Below, piece by piece: positions 1 to 5,650 of a DNA stretch of 6,038 nt (its first letter is position 1; every line of letters begins with the position of its first letter). The notes beneath the pieces are model-generated. The model saw nothing but the letters and a program-made list of their open reading frames with translations, ran no database searches and was not told where the DNA came from. Source of the stretch: Candidatus Pelethomonas intestinigallinarum (GTDB lineage: Bacteria; Bacillota; Clostridia; Oscillospirales; Oscillospiraceae); the NCBI GenBank assembly GCA_018712665.1, contig DVGP01000173.1, positions 1 to 6,038 of the forward strand. Reading direction: 5' to 3'. The translations under genes and the position numbers were made by a program.

Positions 1-5
1 AAGGA

Positions 6-1601
6 ATGAAATTGTCGCTGGAGGAGGACGAGAGCCTGCTGGCGGAGTGGGCCGCGGCACTGCTCCGGGTCCCCGCCGGGGACGTCCGGGAGGTGCGTAT
101 CCTCCGCCGGGCGGTGGACGCCCGGGAGGGAGTCCATCTGGTATATACCCTCCACGTCGGCGTGAAACACGAGGCCCAGGTCCTCCGGCGGTGCCGGAAC
201 AAGAAGGTCTCCCGGGCGGAGGAGCGGTCCTACCGTCTGCCGGAGCCGGTGCCGGCCTCGGCTGTGCCGCCGGTGGTGGTGGGCGCCGGGCCCGGGGGCC
301 TCTTCTGCGCCCTGGCCCTGGCCAGGTGCGGCGCCCGGCCCATTTTGCTGGAGCGGGGGTGGAACGTGGAGCGCCGCCAGGCGGACGTGGAGCGGTTCTG
401 GTCCACCGGGACCCTGGACACGGAGTCCAACGTCCAGTTCGGCGAGGGGGGCGCCGGGGCCTTCTCCGACGGGAAGCTGAACACCGGCACCCGAGACCCC
501 CGCCACCGCTTCATCCTGGAGACCCTGGTGTCCCACGGCGCGCCGGAGAGCATCCTGGTGGACGCCAAGCCCCACGTGGGTACCGACTACCTCCACCGGA
601 CCCTGATCTCCCTCCGGCGAGAGCTGGAGGACCTGGGCTGCGATATCCGCTTCGGCCACAGGCTGACGGGGCTGGAGGTTCAGGAGGGACATGTGACCGC
701 CCTGGAGGTGACGGGTCCCGGCGGACCCTACCGCCTCCCCGTCCGGCAGGTGGTTCTGGCCCTGGGCAACAGCGCCCGGGACACCTTCCAGATACTCCAC
801 GCCGCCGGGGTCCCCATGGAGCCTAAGCCCCTGGCGGTAGGGGTCCGCATCGAGCACCGCCAGCGGGACATCGACCTGACCCAGTACAAGGAGCTGGCCG
901 GCCATCCCCGGCTGGGGGCCGCCAGCTACAAGCTCAGCTGTCACCTGGACAGCGGCCGGGGGGTGTTCAGCTTCTGCGTCTGCCCCGGGGGCCAGGTGGT
1001 GGCCGCCGCCAGCGAGGCGGAGCGGACCGTCACCAACGGAATGAGCCTCTACGCCCGGGACGGAGAGAACTGCAACGGCGGCCTGCTGGTCAGCGTCACC
1101 CCGGAGGACTTCCCCGGCCAGGGCCCCCTGGCGGGGATCGCCTTCCAGCGGGAGCTGGAGGCGCGGGCCTTTGCCGCCGGGGGCGGCGGCTATACCGCCC
1201 CCGCCCAGCGGGTGGAGGACTTCCTGGCCCGACGGCCCTCGACAGGACCGGGCAGGGTCCGGCCCACCTACCGCCCCGGCGTCCGCTGGTGCGACCTGTG
1301 GCAGGTACTGCCAGACGTTATCTGCCAATCTCTGGCGGAGGCCCTGCCCGTGCTGGATAAGAAGCTTCCCGGCTTCGCCGACCCCGACGCGGTGCTGACG
1401 GCGGTGGAGACCCGCTCCTCCTGCCCCCTCCGCATCCTCCGAGACGAGGGGGGCCAGTCCGCCGTCCGGGGCCTCTTCCCCTGCGGGGAGGGTGCGGGCT
1501 ACGCCGGGGGCATCCTCTCCGCCGCCGCCGACGGGATGCGGACGGCGGAGCACGTGCTGAAAGCCATCAAGCAAACTGAGAGTGAGGAGGCGCTGCCATG
1601 A
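6..1601 (+). CDS. FAD-dependent dehydrogenase/oxidoreductase, COG2509 type (5' end uncertain)
   Basis: Predicted cytosolic flavoprotein of the NAD(P)/FAD-dependent oxidoreductase superfamily; the physiological substrate of this family is not established. Residues 1-80 form the small N-terminal domain usual in the family. The FAD-binding Rossmann motif GAGPGG is at 93-98, with the ribose-binding acid E116 at the end of the second strand (ILLERG). Family signatures follow: GEGGAGAFSDGKLNTG at 146-161, CVCPGG at 324-329, ETRSSCPLRI at 468-477 and the C-terminal FAD contact GEGAGYAGGI at 494-503. The 531-residue length fits a complete or nearly complete protein. The ATG at 6 directly abuts AAGGA (1-5), which leaves no proper spacing. 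Homologues usually carry a few residues before the equivalent of KLSLEEDE, and no in-frame stop precedes it, so the true start is probably left of the window. A TTG at 12 is 6 nt after AAGGA and is another option. The stop overlaps the next gene's ATG (ATGA), suggesting translational coupling. The family call is firm; function is unknown. Confidence 0.88.
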   Translation: MKLSLEEDESLLAEWAAALLRVPAGDVREVRILRRAVDAREGVHLVYTLHVGVKHEAQVLRRCRNKKVSRAEERSYRLPEPVPASAVPPVVVGAGPGGLFCALALARCGARPILLERGWNVERRQADVERFWSTGTLDTESNVQFGEGGAGAFSDGKLNTGTRDPRHRFILETLVSHGAPESILVDAKPHVGTDYLHRTLISLRRELEDLGCDIRFGHRLTGLEVQEGHVTALEVTGPGGPYRLPVRQVVLALGNSARDTFQILHAAGVPMEPKPLAVGVRIEHRQRDIDLTQYKELAGHPRLGAASYKLSCHLDSGRGVFSFCVCPGGQVVAAASEAERTVTNGMSLYARDGENCNGGLLVSVTPEDFPGQGPLAGIAFQRELEARAFAAGGGGYTAPAQRVEDFLARRPSTGPGRVRPTYRPGVRWCDLWQVLPDVICQSLAEALPVLDKKLPGFADPDAVLTAVETRSSCPLRILRDEGGQSAVRGLFPCGEGAGYAGGILSAAADGMRTAEHVLKAIKQTESEEALP

Positions 1602-2560
1602 GAGAGCTTGCCGTCTGTGTGGGGTTCGACATTGACCCCTACCGCCGACAGATCGACGCCGCCGCGGAGGCGGCGGGCTTCACCGTCCGCTATTACCCGG
1701 GGGCGGAGGCCCTGACCCCGGAGATCGGGGATTTTGAGGTGATCTACGGCCACCCTGATCCCGCCCTGCTATGGGAGGCAAAAGGCTTGAAGTGGCTGTG
1801 CAGCGACTTCGCCGGGGTGGAGCGGTACCTGGACGAGGCCGTCTGGCCCCACCCGGGCTGCCTCCTCTCCAATGGCTCCGGGTCCTACGGCCCCACGATC
1901 TCAGAACATATTTTGATGGTCCTGCTGATGCTGCTGCGCCGGATGCCGGAGTACCAGGCCGACCTGGCGGAGCGCCGGTGGACCAGCCATATGCCCATCC
2001 GCTCCGTCACCGGCAGCCACATTGTTATGCTGGGGACCGGAGACATTGGGCGGCACACCGCCCGGCGGCTGAAGGCTCTGGGGGCCTCGGTCACCGGGGT
2101 CTGCCGGAGCGGGCGCTCCTCAGAGCCTGCCTTTGACCGGGTCCTGCCGGTCTCCGAGCTGGACGCCGTCCTGCCCCGGGCCGACGCCCTGGCCATGGCC
2201 CTCCCGGCCACGAGTGAGACCGCCGGCGTCCTCAGCCGGGCGCGGATCGCCCTCCTGCCGCCCCACGCCCTTGTGGTCAACGTGGGCCGGGGCGCCGCCA
2301 TCGACCAGGAGGCTCTGGTGGAGGCCCTGCAAAGCCGCCGCATCGCCGGGGCAGCCCTGGACGTGATGGTCCCGGAGCCCCTGCCGGCGGACCACCCCCT
2401 GTGGGACTGCCCCAACACCATCATCACCCCCCACATGTCCGGGAACATGGCCCTGGGGCTCACCTGCGACCTGAATGTGGACATGTTCTGCGCCGACCTG
2501 GTCCGGTACGCCGCCGGGGAACTGCCCCTCCATCTGGTGGACCGGGTCCGGGGCTACTGA
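1598..2560 (+). CDS. D-2-hydroxyacid dehydrogenase, NAD(P)-dependent
   Basis: A 320-residue cytosolic dehydrogenase of the D-isomer-specific 2-hydroxyacid dehydrogenase family, which interconverts 2-oxo acids (glyoxylate, hydroxypyruvate, pyruvate and similar) and D-2-hydroxy acids. The substrate cannot be fixed from sequence. The split catalytic domain occupies about 1-100 and 285-320 and encloses a nucleotide-binding domain. That domain has GTGDIG at 146-151, and the catalytic triad is visible as R231 (NVGRG), E260 (VPEPLP) and H279 (TPHMSG). After the second Rossmann strand the sequence is CRSGR (169-173) instead of an acidic residue, which favours NADPH over NADH, as in GhrA-like glyoxylate/hydroxypyruvate reductases; this is inferred. 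The canonical DVF before the catalytic Glu reads DVM here. The start codon overlaps the stop of the flavoprotein gene by 4 nt, and GAGGAG lies at about 1583-1590. The peptidase gene follows after 22 nt. All three probably share one transcript. Confidence 0.92.
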   Translation: MRELAVCVGFDIDPYRRQIDAAAEAAGFTVRYYPGAEALTPEIGDFEVIYGHPDPALLWEAKGLKWLCSDFAGVERYLDEAVWPHPGCLLSNGSGSYGPTISEHILMVLLMLLRRMPEYQADLAERRWTSHMPIRSVTGSHIVMLGTGDIGRHTARRLKALGASVTGVCRSGRSSEPAFDRVLPVSELDAVLPRADALAMALPATSETAGVLSRARIALLPPHALVVNVGRGAAIDQEALVEALQSRRIAGAALDVMVPEPLPADHPLWDCPNTIITPHMSGNMALGLTCDLNVDMFCADLVRYAAGELPLHLVDRVRGY

Positions 2561-2570
2561 TACAATGAAT

Positions 2571-2575
2571 AGGAG
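2571..2575 (+). promoter_or_regulatory. Ribosome binding site deciding the peptidase start
   Basis: AGGAG ends 7 nt before the ATG at 2583. The same frame stays open further left, with ATGs at 2475 and 2565, but those lie inside or just after the dehydrogenase gene and have no comparable site. The protein made from 2583 begins MEKFADLVYRRPD, which matches the usual N-terminus of this peptidase group. Confidence 0.8.
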
Positions 2576-2582
2576 AAACGAC

Positions 2583-4265
2583 ATGGAGAAGTTTGCCGAT
2601 CTTGTCTACCGCCGCCCCGACGTGGGGGCCCTGTCCCAGAGCATCCGGGACTACACCGCCGCCCTGGCCAAGGCCGGGACGGCCCGGGAGGTCCATGACC
2701 TCCTCTTCGCCCACAAGGCCGCCATGGCGGAGTTTGCCACCATGCAGACGGTGGCCAGCATCCGCAACACCGCCGACACCCGGAATGAATTTTACGAGGA
2801 GGAGATGGCCTTCTTCCACCGGGAGGTGCCCCGGTTGAGCCTGCTGCTCCGGGAGGCCGACGAGGCCCTGCTGGCCTCCCCCTTCCGGGGCGCGCTGGAG
2901 GAGGAGCTGGGGGAGCTATACTTCCGGAACCTGGAGGTCCAAAAGCAGTTTGCAGACCCCAGGATCGTGGACGACCTGGTGGAGGAGAGCCGCCTCAGCC
3001 AGCTCTACTCCAAGACCGCTGCCACAGCCTCGACCTTCTTCCGCGGGGAGGAGCGGAACTTCTACGGCCTGCTGAAGTTCATGCAGAGCACGGACCGGAG
3101 CACCCGGCGGGAGGCCTTCCACGACTGGGCGGAGCTCTATGCCCGCATCGCCCCGGAGCTGGACGACATCTACAGCCGGCAGGTGCGCCTGCGCCACGGC
3201 ATGGCCCGGAAGCTGGGCTTTGACAGCTATACGGATATGGCCTATCTCCGCCGCCGGCGGTACGACTATGGCCCCGATGACACGGCCAGCTTCCGCCGGC
3301 AGGTGCGGGAGATCATCACCCCCGCCTGCCTGGAGCTGCGGCGGCGCCAGGCACAGCGGCTGGGGGTGGACGCCCTGCGCTACTACGATGAGTCCCTGAT
3401 CTACCCCGAGGGCAACCCGGTCCCCCGGGGCGGCCGGGAGGAGCTGGTGGCCAAGGCCCAGCGGATGTACCGGGAGATGAGCCCGGAGACCGGGGAGTTT
3501 TTCGACTGCATGGTGGCCCACGACCTTTTTGACCTGGAGACCCGGCCGGGAAAGCGCCCCGGCGGCTACTGCACAGCCCTCCCCGCCTACAAGGTCCCCT
3601 TCATCTTCTCCAACTTCAACGGCACCAGCGCCGACGTGGACGTGCTCACCCACGAGGCGGGCCACGCCTTCGCGGGCTATACCGCCTTCCGCAGCCAGCC
3701 CCTGCCGGAGCTGACATCCTCCACCAGCGAGATCTGTGAGATCCACTCCATGACCATGGAGCACTTCGCCTACCCCTGGATGGAGCTGTTCTTCGGTGAT
3801 GAGGCGGACAAATACCGCTACGCCCACCTGATGGACGCCCTGGCGGTGATCCCCTACATGGCCTGCGTGGACGAGTTCCAGCACCGGGTCTACGCCCAGC
3901 CCGAGATGACCGCTCTGGAGCGGCGGCAGGTGTGGCGGGAGATCGAGAGGGTCTATATGCCCTGGCGGGACTACGACGGGGACCAGTTCCTGGAGCAGGG
4001 GGGCTTCTGGATGCAGAAGCAGCACATCTTCCTGTACCCCTTCTACTACATCGACTACGCCCTGGCCCAGATCGGCGCCTTCCAGTTCTATGGACGCATG
4101 AAGGAGGACCGGGCCGCCGCATGGTCGGACTACTGTCAGCTCTGCCGCCGCGGCGGCAGCCTGGGTTATTTCCAGACCTTGGCCTCCGCCGGACTGGACA
4201 ACCCCTTCCAGCCGGGTACCGTGGAGAAGGCTGTCCGGGGCGTGTTCCGGGATCTGGGCCTTTGA
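2583..4265 (+). CDS. M3-family oligoendopeptidase (zinc metallopeptidase)
   Basis: A 560-residue cytosolic zinc endopeptidase of the M3 family, in the group close to but distinct from PepF (the 'M3 not PepF' type, usually about 550-570 residues). It is expected to cut short peptides, completing the breakdown of imported peptides or intracellular protein fragments. The zinc site is intact: HEAGH at 357-361 gives H357, catalytic E358 and H361, and E386 in CEIHSM is the expected third ligand, 28 residues after E358 as in thimet oligopeptidase. The Tyr/His-rich segment HIFLYPFYYIDY (481-492) corresponds to the substrate- and transition-state-binding loop of the family. Other typical stretches are GGYCTALPAYKVPFIFSNFNGTS just before the zinc motif and YMPW near 458-461. 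No signal peptide or membrane segment is seen. The start at 2583 rests on AGGAG at 2571-2575 and on the family N-terminus; a longer open frame from 2475 is rejected. It is the last gene of the probable three-gene operon and is followed by a strong hairpin terminator. Confidence 0.93.
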   Translation: MEKFADLVYRRPDVGALSQSIRDYTAALAKAGTAREVHDLLFAHKAAMAEFATMQTVASIRNTADTRNEFYEEEMAFFHREVPRLSLLLREADEALLASPFRGALEEELGELYFRNLEVQKQFADPRIVDDLVEESRLSQLYSKTAATASTFFRGEERNFYGLLKFMQSTDRSTRREAFHDWAELYARIAPELDDIYSRQVRLRHGMARKLGFDSYTDMAYLRRRRYDYGPDDTASFRRQVREIITPACLELRRRQAQRLGVDALRYYDESLIYPEGNPVPRGGREELVAKAQRMYREMSPETGEFFDCMVAHDLFDLETRPGKRPGGYCTALPAYKVPFIFSNFNGTSADVDVLTHEAGHAFAGYTAFRSQPLPELTSSTSEICEIHSMTMEHFAYPWMELFFGDEADKYRYAHLMDALAVIPYMACVDEFQHRVYAQPEMTALERRQVWREIERVYMPWRDYDGDQFLEQGGFWMQKQHIFLYPFYYIDYALAQIGAFQFYGRMKEDRAAAWSDYCQLCRRGGSLGYFQTLASAGLDNPFQPGTVEKAVRGVFRDLGL

Positions 4266-4294
4266 TCGGGCGGAAAGCTCTCAGGATAAAAGAA

Positions 4295-4322
4295 AAGCGG
4301 GATGGCTTTTGCCATCCCGCTT
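4295..4322. terminator. Bidirectional intrinsic terminator between convergent genes
   Basis: A perfect 12-bp stem (4295-4306 with 4311-4322, left arm AAGCGGGATGGC) closes a TTTT loop. On the plus strand it is followed by GATTTTTATTT. On the minus strand the complementary side reads TTCTTTTATC after the stem. It sits 29 nt past the peptidase stop and 5 nt past the stop of the minus-strand regulator, so it can serve both. Confidence 0.9.
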
Positions 4323-4327
4323 GATTT

Positions 4328-5173
4328 TTATTTCCACTCCCGGGGACTGCGGCCGTAGGCCTCCCGGAAGGCCCGCAGAAACACGGAGTAGTCCCCGAAC
4401 CCCGCCTCCTCCGCAGCCTTCAGCACCGGGACGCCCCGGCGGATGTCCTCCGCCGCCTTTTGGAGCCGCTTCTGCCGGATATACTGGTGGACGGTACAGC
4501 CGTAGACCTCCTTGAACCGGTGCATTAAGTAGTAGCGGCTGAGAAAAAAGGTTCTTGACAGGTGGTCGATGGTCAGGTCCTCCGCCAGGTGGTCCCGTAT
4601 GTAGTGGGTGACCTCCTCCATCTTCGGGTCAAATCGGTAGGAGCCAGCCTCCCCGCGGCCGGAGTCGGCCAGTACATCCCGGTTCAAGGCCACCAGCAGC
4701 CGCAGTACACAGGTGTCCGCCAGCACCCCGGCGGCAAAGCCGCCGTCTTTCTCCGCCGCCTCCAGCTCCTCGAAGTACCCCCGGTAGCGCAGCCGGTCCT
4801 CCCCCCGGGGGCGGTACAGGTGGAAGCCCCGCCGGGCCGTCAGGTCGAAGCAGGTCGCCAGGTCTGCCTCCGGCGTGCTGTACCGGGCCAGGAATTCCCG
4901 CCGGACCCACAGCACCATCCGGTCGTAGGGCTCCGAGCCGTCGATCACCGGCAGGTGGATCAGGTTCCGGCTGACCAGCAGCACGTCCATGGGCCGCAGG
5001 AGGTACCGCTTGCCCTCGATGGTGTAGGAGGTCCGCCCCCGGAGCAGGAATACCAGTTTGTCAAACTCATGGTAGTGGTAGCCCAGCTTCAGAGCCCGGG
5101 TGTCCTTGGGGTGAAAGAGGCGGTAGTCCTCGTTCAGGTACCCCCGCTTCCCGACCTCGCTCCTGTCCAGCAT
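4328..5173 (-). CDS. AraC-family transcriptional regulator with N-terminal cupin sensor domain
   Basis: A 281-residue one-component regulator. The N-terminal part (about 20-100) is an AraC-type cupin: the metal/ligand-binding style motif HYHE at 33-36, the strand pair LLRGRTSYTIEGKRY at 43-57 and PMDVLLV at 61-67. Residues about 105-180 form the linker and dimerisation helices. The C-terminal DNA-binding domain (about 183-281) has two helix-turn-helix units: DLTIDHLSRTFFLSRYYLMHRFKE around 199-221 and the second around 248-270, ending in the family signature AEEAGFGDYSVFLRAFREAYGRSP. The protein ends in REWK, a typical end for the family. On the minus strand GTGAGGT lies 8 nt before the ATG at 5173, supporting this start. 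Such proteins usually sense a small metabolite, often a sugar, and activate nearby genes. The ligand and targets are unknown: the gene converges with the peptidase operon and diverges from the tail-like gene at 5651, with no transporter or sugar enzyme in view. An inverted repeat upstream suggests autoregulation. Confidence 0.93.
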   Translation of the reverse strand: MLDRSEVGKRGYLNEDYRLFHPKDTRALKLGYHYHEFDKLVFLLRGRTSYTIEGKRYLLRPMDVLLVSRNLIHLPVIDGSEPYDRMVLWVRREFLARYSTPEADLATCFDLTARRGFHLYRPRGEDRLRYRGYFEELEAAEKDGGFAAGVLADTCVLRLLVALNRDVLADSGRGEAGSYRFDPKMEEVTHYIRDHLAEDLTIDHLSRTFFLSRYYLMHRFKEVYGCTVHQYIRQKRLQKAAEDIRRGVPVLKAAEEAGFGDYSVFLRAFREAYGRSPREWK

Positions 5174-5181
5174 CGCCGCCT

Positions 5182-5206
5182 ACCTCACTTTTTACATGGT
5201 ATGATA
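5182..5206 (-). promoter_or_regulatory. araC-type gene promoter -10 and ribosome binding site
   Basis: Reading the minus strand, TATCAT (complement of 5201-5206) is one mismatch from the -10 consensus, and GAGGT (complement of 5182-5186) is a ribosome binding site 8 nt before the start codon. No convincing -35 is seen; AACATG lies at 17-bp spacing. An A-tract (complement of 5228-5233) lies further upstream and could help as an UP-like element. The ribosome site is solid and the promoter is tentative. Confidence 0.4.
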
Positions 5207-5228
5207 AATTGCTTTCAGTCTACCATGT
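5194..5228. repeat. Perfect 8-bp inverted repeat, candidate operator of the AraC-family regulator
   Basis: ACATGGTA (5194-5201) and TACCATGT (5221-5228) are exact reverse complements with 19 nt between them and arm centres 27 bp apart. The left arm touches the proposed -10 box (5201-5206) and the right arm lies near its -35 position. That places the site where a bound dimer could block or stimulate the regulator's own promoter. Inverted half-sites are known for some AraC-family members such as RhaS/RhaR. The repeat is certain; its role is inferred. Confidence 0.5.
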
Positions 5229-5245
5229 TTTTTCTGCCGAGGCAA

Positions 5246-5273
5246 CCTACTTTTCTTTGAAAAGAAAAGTAGG
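5246..5273. repeat. 12-bp perfect palindromic hairpin, not a terminator
   Basis: Arms CCTACTTTTCTT (5246-5257) and AAGAAAAGTAGG (5262-5273) pair perfectly around a TGAA loop. The direct repeat AGGCAA flanks it at 5240-5245 and 5271-5276. No T-run follows on either strand, so it does not look like an intrinsic terminator. It has the look of a small dispersed palindromic repeat, though only one copy is visible here. Confidence 0.6.
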
Positions 5274-5274
5274 C

Positions 5275-5327
5275 AATACCCGCGGGGCACTTAAGAAACT
5301 TTTATCGCAAATACCCGCAGGGCACTT
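5275..5327. repeat. Two 18-bp direct repeats 35 bp apart
   Basis: AATACCCGCGGGGCACTT at 5275-5292 and AATACCCGCAGGGCACTT at 5310-5327 match at 17 of 18 positions, and a preceding GC is shared apart from a one-base shift. The unit directly follows the palindrome at 5246-5273. The two may together form a longer intergenic repeat element. There is no array beyond two copies, so this is not a CRISPR. Confidence 0.55.
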
Positions 5328-5404
5328 GCTGCCGCTTTGCTTATGGGTAAATACTTTGAAACATTACCCGACCTGGAGAGCGGAGCTGTAGACCAAAAAC
5401 GGCA

Positions 5405-5548
5405 GGGGGTTTGGCTTCACACCCGGCCTGGAAGCTGATCCCGGCCGTGCTCACCGCCCGGCTATCGACGTCTTGTAGACCGTCCTCCCGGCGTTTACCG
5501 CCGGGACAATCTGAGAGTTCTCGCCTCCCTCCAGGGGGCGAATTTTTT
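5405..5548 (+). ncRNA. Possible structured RNA or leader ending in an intrinsic terminator (unrecognised)
   Basis: Several local hairpins follow one another on the plus strand. They are 5407-5413 with 5418-5424 (one mismatch), 5424-5432 with 5439-5447 (CGGCC/GGCCG plus GGA/TCC, loop AGCTGA), 5486-5493 with 5499-5506 (TCCCGGCG/CGCCGGGA) and the terminator at 5521-5548. The first two share base 5424, so they may compete or stack. The divergent regulator leaves no protein gene to the left that could need this plus-strand terminator. It therefore implies a plus-strand transcript starting between about 5230 and 5400, either a small RNA or an attenuated leader of the gene at 5651. No known RNA family is recognised, the 5' end is unknown and no clear promoter is seen. 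Confidence 0.3.
5521..5548 (+). terminator. Intrinsic terminator in the intergenic region
   Basis: An 8-bp stem, TCGCCTCC (5521-5528) with GGGGGCGA (5534-5541), contains one T-G wobble and closes a CTCCA loop. It is followed by AATTTTTT and further T-rich sequence. Orientation is plus only, as there is no A-run on the left side. Confidence 0.65.
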
Positions 5549-5560
5549 GTTGATTTTGAC

Positions 5561-5580
5561 GTTGCATATCTCCGTGCAAC
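5561..5580 (+). other. Leader hairpin upstream of the tail-like gene
   Basis: GTTGCAT (5561-5567) pairs with GTGCAAC (5574-5580) through six Watson-Crick pairs and a T-G wobble, around the six-base loop ATCTCC. It lies between the two terminator-like hairpins. GACGTT occurs just at its 5' edge (5559-5563 region) and again at 5587-5591 beside the next stem. Its function is unknown; it could be part of a regulated leader. Confidence 0.35.
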
Positions 5581-5587
5581 AAAAGGA

Positions 5588-5616
5588 CGTTACACACAAA
5601 GTGTGTAACGGTTTTT
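5588..5616 (+). terminator. Terminator-like hairpin in the leader of the tail-like gene
   Basis: A perfect 10-bp stem, CGTTACACAC (5588-5597) with GTGTGTAACG (5601-5610), closes an AAA loop and is followed by GTTTTT. The stem is weaker in GC than the other terminators. It lies only 34 nt before the start codon at 5651. It may end the upstream transcript a second time, act as an attenuator, or insulate the gene. Confidence 0.55.
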
Positions 5617-5636
5617 CAGCCGCGACAGAATACGAC

Positions 5637-5642
5637 AAGGAG
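5637..5642 (+). promoter_or_regulatory. Strong ribosome binding site of the tail-like gene
   Basis: AAGGAG ends 8 nt before the ATG at 5651 and is extended by AG, close to the ideal complement of the 16S rRNA tail. It favours the ATG at 5651 over the TTG at 5647 in another frame, which would be only 4 nt away. Confidence 0.8.
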
Positions 5643-5650
5643 AGTTTTGG

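Noticed and set aside
2475..2582. N-terminal extension of the peptidase frame (36 codons)
   Set aside because: It overlaps the dehydrogenase gene, reads as low-plausibility protein, and lacks a ribosome site. The ATG at 2583 has AGGAG at proper spacing and matches family N-termini.
2916..4025. Long minus-strand open frame (369 codons) antisense to the peptidase
   Set aside because: It is a product of GC-rich codon bias opposite a gene with an intact zinc motif. It has no ribosome site or recognisable domain. The same reasoning removes the antisense frames at 230-568, 1885-2484, 2120-2584 and 3646-4122.
4562..5260. Plus-strand open frame of 232 codons opposite the AraC-family gene
   Set aside because: It is a mirror of a gene with clear cupin and helix-turn-helix domains, and it has no recognisable protein features of its own.
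5275..5327. Direct repeats considered as a CRISPR remnant
   Set aside because: There are only two units of 18 bp with a 17-bp spacer, and no Cas genes or further repeats.
5326..5354. TTGCTG and AAATAC as a plus-strand promoter for the possible RNA
   Set aside because: The -10 matches only about half of the consensus, which is too weak to annotate.
5345..5369. GGGTAA/TTACCC hairpin
   Set aside because: It has only 6 bp with a 13-base loop and no T-tail. It may form but does not support a named feature alone.
5209..5391. Plus-strand 60-codon open frame in the intergenic region
   Set aside because: It runs through the palindrome and direct repeats, has no ribosome site and no recognisable features.
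5387..5481. TGTAGACC repeated at 5387-5394 and 5474-5481, considered as an attachment-site or insertion duplication
   Set aside because: Eight bases 87 bp apart can occur by chance, and no integrase or insertion sequence lies between them.
5411..5608. Plus-strand 65-codon open frame
   Set aside because: It crosses a terminator and half of another hairpin, lacks a ribosome site, and its composition follows the RNA-like structure.
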